22,857 bases of DNA from Chara braunii (Eukaryota > Streptophyta > Charophyceae > Charales > Characeae), in contig BFEA01000020.1 of assembly GCA_003427395.1 (NCBI GenBank), positions 236,870 through 259,726 on the forward strand. Reading direction: 5' to 3'. Position 1 is the stretch's first letter, and every line of letters starts with the position of its first letter. Below, in pieces: positions 18,509 to 22,857 of this stretch. The position numbers and the translations under genes are program-made. The notes beneath the pieces are model-generated. The model saw only the letters and a list, made by a program, of their open reading frames with translations. It was not told the DNA's origin and ran no database searches.

Positions 18509-19099
18509 GTCGATTAATCTGATATAATTCTAAGCACAATCTATGCTTATTAGGTCACGGATGTGGTTTTGCGCCACTTCCATTAATATCTGGTTTGAAA
18601 TGATTCAGTTAAGGGATGCCCGGACGGGGCCTGACTATCTGTTTTTTATCTTATGGGACGCTGAGCCAGATTCTCAGCATAGATTTCTCAGTACATTCTC
18701 AGGAATGAGTCTAATGTTCAGTAAAGACACAATAGGCGCCATGAGGATAGTAGATGGATGGCAGGGGTTAGGGGATGGAGGGAGACTCCACTGGTGCCCC
18801 CCGGTGTTTCTCCCCCCAATACCCGACCCTGCTGCAGGACAGGTATGGAAGAATAGATTGGATATGGGACGCTGGACCCGGTTTCCAGCACAATGGCGTC
18901 ACTTTCAAATGATGCACTGTTTTGTAAAAAATGTATTTAGGGGACGCTGGACCCGGTTTCCAGCAGGTGTTGCTCCCCACCAATAGATGGAGCGGCCCGC
19001 CAGGCAAAGCCTGAATCCCGGTGGTTCTCTTATCACCACCAGGATAGAGGCCTTGCGCAAGGGCCTTTTCTTAAATAACAAAAAAAAAAAAAAAAAAAA
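18509..19099 (+). other. LINE-C 3' UTR, conserved tail, hairpins and poly(A)
   Basis: A non-coding tail ending in A20 at 19,080-19,099. The family tail is at 18,941-18,994, with the hairpin GCTGGA/TCCAGC. A 25-bp piece containing the same hairpin also occurs 75 bp earlier, at 18,866-18,890. A GGTGCCCCCCGGTG block near 18,795 matches the LINE-B 3' UTR. Between tail and poly(A) are further small hairpins, including CAGGC/GCCTG near 19,003-19,015 and GGCC-TTG/CAA-GGCC at about 19,049-19,065. Confidence 0.8.
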
Positions 19100-20449
19100 G
19101 ATAGTTCACACATAGTGTCAACACAGTTTATTAAACTCAGAGTCTCATTTTGCAATAATAATCTCATAACTGTGATGTGCGCTTCTCTCCCCAGCCCTGA
19201 GTAACTGCTATCACTACCCCTGAGTCCCTGAAACAACCAGCGCCACCCAGATACTAACTCCCGAGGGAAGCGCCACCCTGAAACAGGCCTCTGAGGCCAA
19301 GCTCCTCTCAGAGGATGAAGAAGAAGACCAGCGTCACAGCCTCTAATGAAGATGAAGTGCCAGAAGGCCTTCCAGGTGAAGATCTTCAACAGCGCCACCT
19401 CTCCGGAGAAAGATGATCTCTGAGGATACAAGGTGTGGCTATGGCTGCAGCGCCACTACCCTGAAACCCTACTCCTGCGGAGGGCCCAGCAGACCTCAGA
19501 TAGCCCAGACCTCTGGACAGCCCAGCGTGCTGTCAGAGAACAGCGAAGGTCCCAGCTATGGACGACGCTTTGAGGGTCTGGCTATGTCCGTCTCCTCCAA
19601 CGCTGAAGCTGTCACCACTCCAGTTCATGCGTTGCGCAGTCCCGATGTACACGGTACCTACTGCCAAAAGCCCTGAACAGACTTCTACAATCTATTAATA
19701 GAACTACTCTAGCCTAGACTCGACCTAGACCGGACTGACTGGACCGACCGGTACCGTTTCAGTTTCGGCCTCACCGGCCTCTCCCTACCCGGCTATAGGC
19801 TATAGGACCATTCTAACAGCATAGGCCGGTAGGCCCGTCTGTCCCAGTGATAGCCCGGGTCTGCTATTCGCAGTTAGGGTAGCTGTAGGAAATTCGAGTT
19901 AGTGCGGGCCTGAAATTTTCCCCGAATTTTTACAGATATGTCCCTCACGAATTTTCCCCACAGGGCAGATATCTCGGTTAGCCCTCAGCCAAACAAAATG
20001 ACGAATATAGCCTACCTATGTTACAGCCTCGAGGCGACGGGCCACAGGCTGCAGAATCACCAAGTCATTGCAGACGGGTGGTTTCACTATTGTTCGAACG
20101 TATGCAAGACGGTCAGGCCTGACTAAACGGAATCACATGTTAACTCAGCAGGAACCTGGTCGAAAACCCAGACCAGTGCATGCTAAGTTATTGTGAAATC
20201 GCTTCCTCCATTGGGGCATGAATGTCACACTCGGTTCTGGAAAAGTAAATTGTTGTCAAGAGTTCCCTGGAATCAACACAGGACAAGGCAAGATCTGGCA
20301 GCTGAGGATCCATGCAGGGAAAAAAGGAAGGGAAAATAAAACGATGGCATGAACCTACTATGCCACTGTGGTATGCTCTCAACAAACATGTGCGCAATTG
20401 ATTTCGCACAGCTGTCCTCTGCCTTGTGTTTTTCTCCCATTGTCTGCAG
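19100..20449. other. Intergenic stretch without a recognised gene
   Basis: No frame here shows a recognisable domain. At 19,238-19,457 the motif AGCGCCAC recurs four times (19,239, 19,269, 19,391, 19,449), twice followed closely by CCCTGAAAC, suggesting a diverged short repeat. An 87-residue plus frame (19,413-19,676) covers part of this and has no known motif. Positions 19,700-19,830 are rich in CTAGAC and GACCG units and contain the short repeat GGCTATA. The rest shows nothing I can name. Confidence 0.5.
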
Positions 20450-20512
20450 GATTTATATGCCAGGGTCAAATTTGCAGATAAGGAGCGCAAGGCATTGGAA
20501 AGAGACAAAGAG
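20450..20512 (+). other. Possible internal exon of an unidentified gene
   Basis: A pyrimidine-rich stretch ending in CTGCAG (acceptor AG at 20,448-20,449) precedes 21 open codons reading DLYARVKFADKERKALERDK plus one further Glu. GT follows at 20,513 (GAG|GTAGGC). The peptide is highly charged and coiled-coil-like. Exon length is a multiple of three, in phase 0. The frame stays open past the donor to a TGA at 20,584, so splicing is not proven. No flanking exon was found in the window and the protein is not recognised. Confidence 0.3.
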
Positions 20513-21497
20513 GTAGGCGCCTTGGAATATGCAAGGAAAATGCACAATAGCGAAATGACAGAATTCCAGATTGCAAAATCACATTGAATGTCAGATAGTT
20601 GTAAGCTGTCCAGAAAGCAGAAATGCACTGAAATCACACTGAAGGAGAACCGAAGCAGCAAGTTCAATTGTCAATGAGAGCCCTCTCTCGCCACGACCAA
20701 CAATGTACTCAAAGTTCTTCCTCCTATCGGCCCTCAGCGCCCAGACTACTATCGTACAGCTACTGGCTAGTCTACCAAAATGACAAAGCAACCAGTTGAC
20801 GTCAGCAGCAGCAAGATAGCTTTTACCAGCAGCACTATCACTGCAGGGGTGTGTTTTTGCAAAAAAAAAAAAAAAAAAAAAAAAAAAGGACTGAGCCAGC
20901 GGAGCCATTGGGGCATCAACGTCTCGAACCTCCCCGCCCACAACCTTTTCCGTGCAACGAGGATAGGACGCATGTTTGCGAGTGGGACGTACGAGAAGTC
21001 GTCGCCAAGATCGGCAGCCCTTGTCACTTCCCTTCCGAAGCACGGTGTGGGTTTTGTGATTGTTGATAATTTGATACTCATTTCCCTCCTTACTCCATTT
21101 TGCATCCCTTCAACTAGTTGATTGTCATCCTGTGGCCGACAGTTATGCCCCATTGCCCTCGCATCCTGTGTAGCGACTGTCGCTGCACGGAGTGCTTTCA
21201 AGCCCAAGGATTTAACTATCAGACATGTGGTGAGGAGGAAATCAAAGACAAAGTAGAGAGTCTGCGGCCCTCTGACTTGGATTCTAAGCTTTGTGACAAA
21301 CGCCGTCAGTCCCTTGTTCAAAACCGCGATCTGACGTGCGATCCCCCTCCCTTCTTACCTGGTAAACGACAGCGCGCCGCACGCAACGGAGTTCAAAGAT
21401 ATTTTTTGGATTAGATAGTCGTTAGGACCCTTCCCTGAGGCCCTGCCCCCTTCCCGCTTTCGTTCGTCGCTCCATATCTGGGACCACACGGGAGATT

Positions 21498-21504
<7 letters not shown>
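20513..21504. other. Stretch without a recognised gene, with A27 tract
   Basis: An A27 run at 20,861-20,887 is the clearest feature and could be the poly(A) tail of a plus-strand retrocopy, but no body is recognised before it. A 99-codon plus frame (21,118-21,414) begins Cys-rich (CPRILCSDCRCTEC) but lacks a known zinc-finger pattern or any gene context. The minus-strand frames across 20,591-21,321 run through the homopolymer as poly-Phe and look spurious. The 12-mer CCATTGGGGCAT occurs at 20,905 and also at 20,208. Confidence 0.45.
20861..20887 (+). repeat. A27 homopolymer
   Basis: Twenty-seven consecutive A residues. It may be a retrotransposition tail or simple expansion. No matching element body or target duplication was identified. 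Confidence 0.9.
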
Positions 21505-21531
<27 letters not shown>

Positions 21532-22240
21532 TCAAAATCAAAACTTCATCAAAAACTTATCAAAAACTTACCAAACAGTTATAAAAAAAAACTTATCCAA
21601 TGCTTATCCAAAAGTAGAATCAAAACTTACCCCCTCATAACTGAAACTGATGCAAACTTATCCAAAACTTAGCCATAACTTAACCCCTCATGGGTGAAAC
21701 TAATCCACTTATCCCCTACTCAGCTTATTAGAACAAGTAGCATTCCTGAGGAGATAACTTTTTTTGCAGATAAGCATCGGAGCTGAAATCTGACAATCCA
21801 ACATGCTACAGTGAATTAGACGTTAGAACTAACCTGCACACAGCAAAGGATTTGGACCCCTACCTGGAACCCAGATGAGTCCCACCACAGAAAACGTCCA
21901 GCGCTCCACAGAGGACGAATCCGAGCACAAAACACTCAATGGGCTGATCTACCTAGCGAGTTACTTATTTATCCCCTTATCCATTTACATGCGAGCGGGA
22001 AAGGGATTTGAAGCCTCCACCTTAGAAACTCATGGGCTGATCTACTTATCCACTTATATCCATTTGCATGTGAGTGGGAGAGGGGTTTGGACCCTCAACC
22101 TTATCCATTTACCCGTACATCAACGTATTTGGTTATCCGCAAACCAGGCGCTTATCCTCAAGAGGATCACTTGCTAATTCCTGAGAGCAGCAGCTGCTGA
22201 CAATACAACGAATGCTTATCTAAGCTATGGTTCAAACTTC
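21505..22240 (-). repeat. SINE-like or other repeat with T28 tract and tRNA-like boxes
   Basis: T28 at 21,505-21,532 reads as a poly(A) tail on the minus strand. The body contains eleven TTATCC motifs and an imperfect duplication. It also has minus-strand blocks resembling tRNA promoter boxes: TAGATCAGCCCATGAG (22,047-22,032) and TAGATCAGCCCATTGAG (about 21,954-21,938), like a D-arm/A box, and GCTTCAAATCC (about 22,014-22,004), GGTCCAAACCC (about 22,093-22,083) and GGTCCAAATCC (about 21,860-21,850), like a T-arm/B box. These suggest a tRNA-derived SINE or composite, but the spacing is irregular and no complete cloverleaf can be drawn. An alternative is the 3' flank of the acetyl-CoA synthetase gene. 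Confidence 0.35.
21939..22103. repeat. Imperfect two-copy duplication
   Basis: ATGGGCTGATCTAC at 21,939 recurs at 22,032. Each copy continues through TTATCCATTT-CATG and a G-rich GAGCGGGAAAGGGATTTG / GAGTGGGAGAGGGGTTTG block to CCTTA (ends 22,023 and 22,103). The second copy is about 12 bp shorter. Similarity is high but not perfect, so the duplication is not recent. Confidence 0.8.
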
Positions 22241-22277
22241 AAAAGCGCGCGATGATTGGTTGGATTTGCACCGACTT

Positions 22278-22331
22278 CCTTCATGCCAGGTCACGGGATT
22301 TGATCCTTCACGCCAGGTCACGGGATTTGAT
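22278..22331. repeat. 27-bp tandem duplication across the ACS stop codon
   Basis: Two adjacent 27-bp units (22,278-22,304 and 22,305-22,331) differ by one base (ATGCC versus ACGCC). On the minus strand each reads IKSRDLA followed by TGA. The first-read unit holds the last codons and stop of the acetyl-CoA synthetase frame, and the second lies just past the stop. Confidence 0.9.
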
Positions 22332-22857
22332 CAAATTATCCACAACCATTTGATCAGCAAGTGTGCTGATGTCACCGAGTCCACTCAGCTCGCCACTTGC
22401 AATCTTCCTCAAAATACGGCGCATAATCTTCCTGGATCTCGTCTTAGGTAGACCAGGTGCCCAGTGGATGATGTCAGGTGAAGCAAATGCTCCAATTGTA
22501 TTCCTGACGGCATTTCTCAGACTGACCTTCAAGCTTTCTGAGGGTTTGACTCCTTCCATCAGTGTAACAAAAGCATAAATTCCCTGGCCCTTGATTGCAT
22601 GCTCATAGCCGACAACGGCAGCCTCCGCACAAGAATCATGACCGACAAGAGCACTCTCCACTTCTGCTGTCCCGATTCGATGGCCACTCATGTTGATGAC
22701 ATCATCCACTCTGGCCCGTTAGCCAGTAGTAGCCATCCTGGTCTCTTTTGCACCCATCCCCAGTGAAGTAATACCCCTAAAACGCAGAGAAGTATGTTTG
22801 CTCAAATCTCTCATGATCATTCTTTACTGTCCTCATACAACTTGGCCAAGCCGATTT
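22308..22857 (-). pseudogene. ACS: Acetyl-CoA synthetase, C-terminal part (broken, runs off window)
   Basis: C-terminal domain of AMP-forming acetyl-CoA synthetase, which makes acetyl-CoA from acetate, ATP and CoA. Minus-strand reading from the window edge: MRTVKNDHERFEQTYFSAF, then YYFTGDG...[10 protein letters not shown] (the adenylate/hinge region), then [32 protein letters not shown]-type [33 protein letters not shown], and LGDISTLAD near the end. Two lesions are visible: TAG at 22,777-22,779 just before GYYFTGDG, and one extra base at 22,713-22,714 between LTG and RVDD. The nearly invariant PKTRSGK motif holding the catalytic, acetylation-regulated Lys reads PKTRSRK, a Gly-to-Arg change. 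No intron is present in about 180 codons. The stop is TGA at 22,308. The rest of the gene lies beyond 22,857. It is either a pseudogene or a real gene with sequence errors. Confidence 0.85.

Larger units (their letters stand above)
15217..19099 (+). mobile_element. LINE-C: 5'-truncated LINE with internal inversion
   Basis: A plus-strand relative of LINE-A and LINE-B, head-to-head with LINE-B. Homology begins at QLLQYAQHRWQGIRIRGK (15,217), in the endonuclease-RT linker, so ORF1 and the endonuclease are missing. RT, connection region and finger run to TGA at 18506-18508. A 3' UTR with the family tail follows, then A20 at 19,080-19,099. Within RT, about 15,471-15,803 is inverted relative to the rest. 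A possible degenerate target duplication, sharing AGTTCAC and TAGTGTCA, sits at 15,159-15,179 and at 19,103-19,120, just after the poly(A). Confidence 0.88.

Noticed and set aside
842-19099. LTR retrotransposon or retrovirus-like element
   Set aside because: No long terminal repeats, protease, integrase or RNase H motif was found. APE endonuclease, FADD-type RT, C-terminal finger and poly(A) ends indicate LINEs.
20188-20667. A 159-codon minus-strand frame
   Set aside because: No recognisable motif and no family member in the window; the plus strand offers a better-bounded short exon in the same place.
20208-20916. CCATTGGGGCAT repeat as a target-site duplication around an A27-tailed element
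   Set aside because: The second copy is 18 bp past the A27 tract and not adjacent to it, and no element body is recognised between the copies.
21118-21414. Cys-rich plus-strand frame as a zinc-finger gene
   Set aside because: Cys spacing does not match a known finger, no His ligands are in suitable positions, and there is no supporting start context or neighbouring exon.
7053-22779. Firm claim that UAG encodes Gln in this genome
   Set aside because: Frameshifts and in-frame TGA occur in the same genes, one TAG replaces a Trp (9307) and another aligns with Ile/Val (8427). Ordinary decay explains the data, so it is kept only as something to exclude.

Overview
The window looks like nuclear DNA of a eukaryote from the green-plant lineage. 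Non-LTR retrotransposon wreckage with plant-L1-type architecture fills most of it: a CCHC-bearing ORF1, then an ORF2 with APE endonuclease, reverse transcriptase and a C-terminal Cys/His finger. Microsatellites, poly(A)/poly(T) tracts and eight isolated N bases (1042-1288) also point to a draft eukaryotic assembly. The only recognisable host gene, at the right edge, is an acetyl-CoA synthetase whose C-terminus reads like the streptophyte/bacterial-type enzyme rather than the animal one. A charophyte alga or bryophyte would fit, but the sequence alone does not settle the organism.

Layout. 1-841: AT-rich, low-complexity flank with CA, GA and poly-A runs and no gene. 842-7550: LINE-A, minus strand, with its poly(A) tail shown as T19 at 842-860. 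It has a 3' UTR, an ORF2 with a truncated endonuclease and many frameshifts, and an ORF1 with a zinc knuckle. 7551 to about 15,200: LINE-B, minus strand, with its poly(A) tail as T17 at 7551-7567 directly against the still-open ORF1 of LINE-A. LINE-B has a complete APE endonuclease, a 551-residue open RT segment, an intact C-terminal finger, an ORF1 lacking the zinc knuckle, and a purine/pyrimidine-skewed 5' leader. About 15,217-19,099: LINE-C, plus strand and head-to-head with LINE-B. It is 5' truncated, ends in A20, and carries an internal inversion of about 330 bp inside the RT domain.

19,100-21,504 holds no confident gene. It contains a short repeated motif, one possible 63-bp exon and an A27 tract. 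21,505 to about 22,240 is a repeat region with a T28 tract, eleven TTATCC motifs, an imperfect internal duplication and tRNA-like box motifs on the minus strand. 22,308-22,857 is the 3' end of an acetyl-CoA synthetase gene on the minus strand. It has no intron in the visible part, one nonsense codon and one frameshift.

How the parts relate. The three LINEs are relatives: their proteins align along their length and their 3' ends share a tail of about 54 bp containing a small hairpin, followed by variable terminal hairpins and poly(A). None is intact, but each keeps different parts: LINE-A the zinc knuckle, LINE-B the endonuclease and RT, LINE-C the finger and tail. Such machinery could also have produced the possible retrocopy and SINE-like material on the right, but that link is inference.
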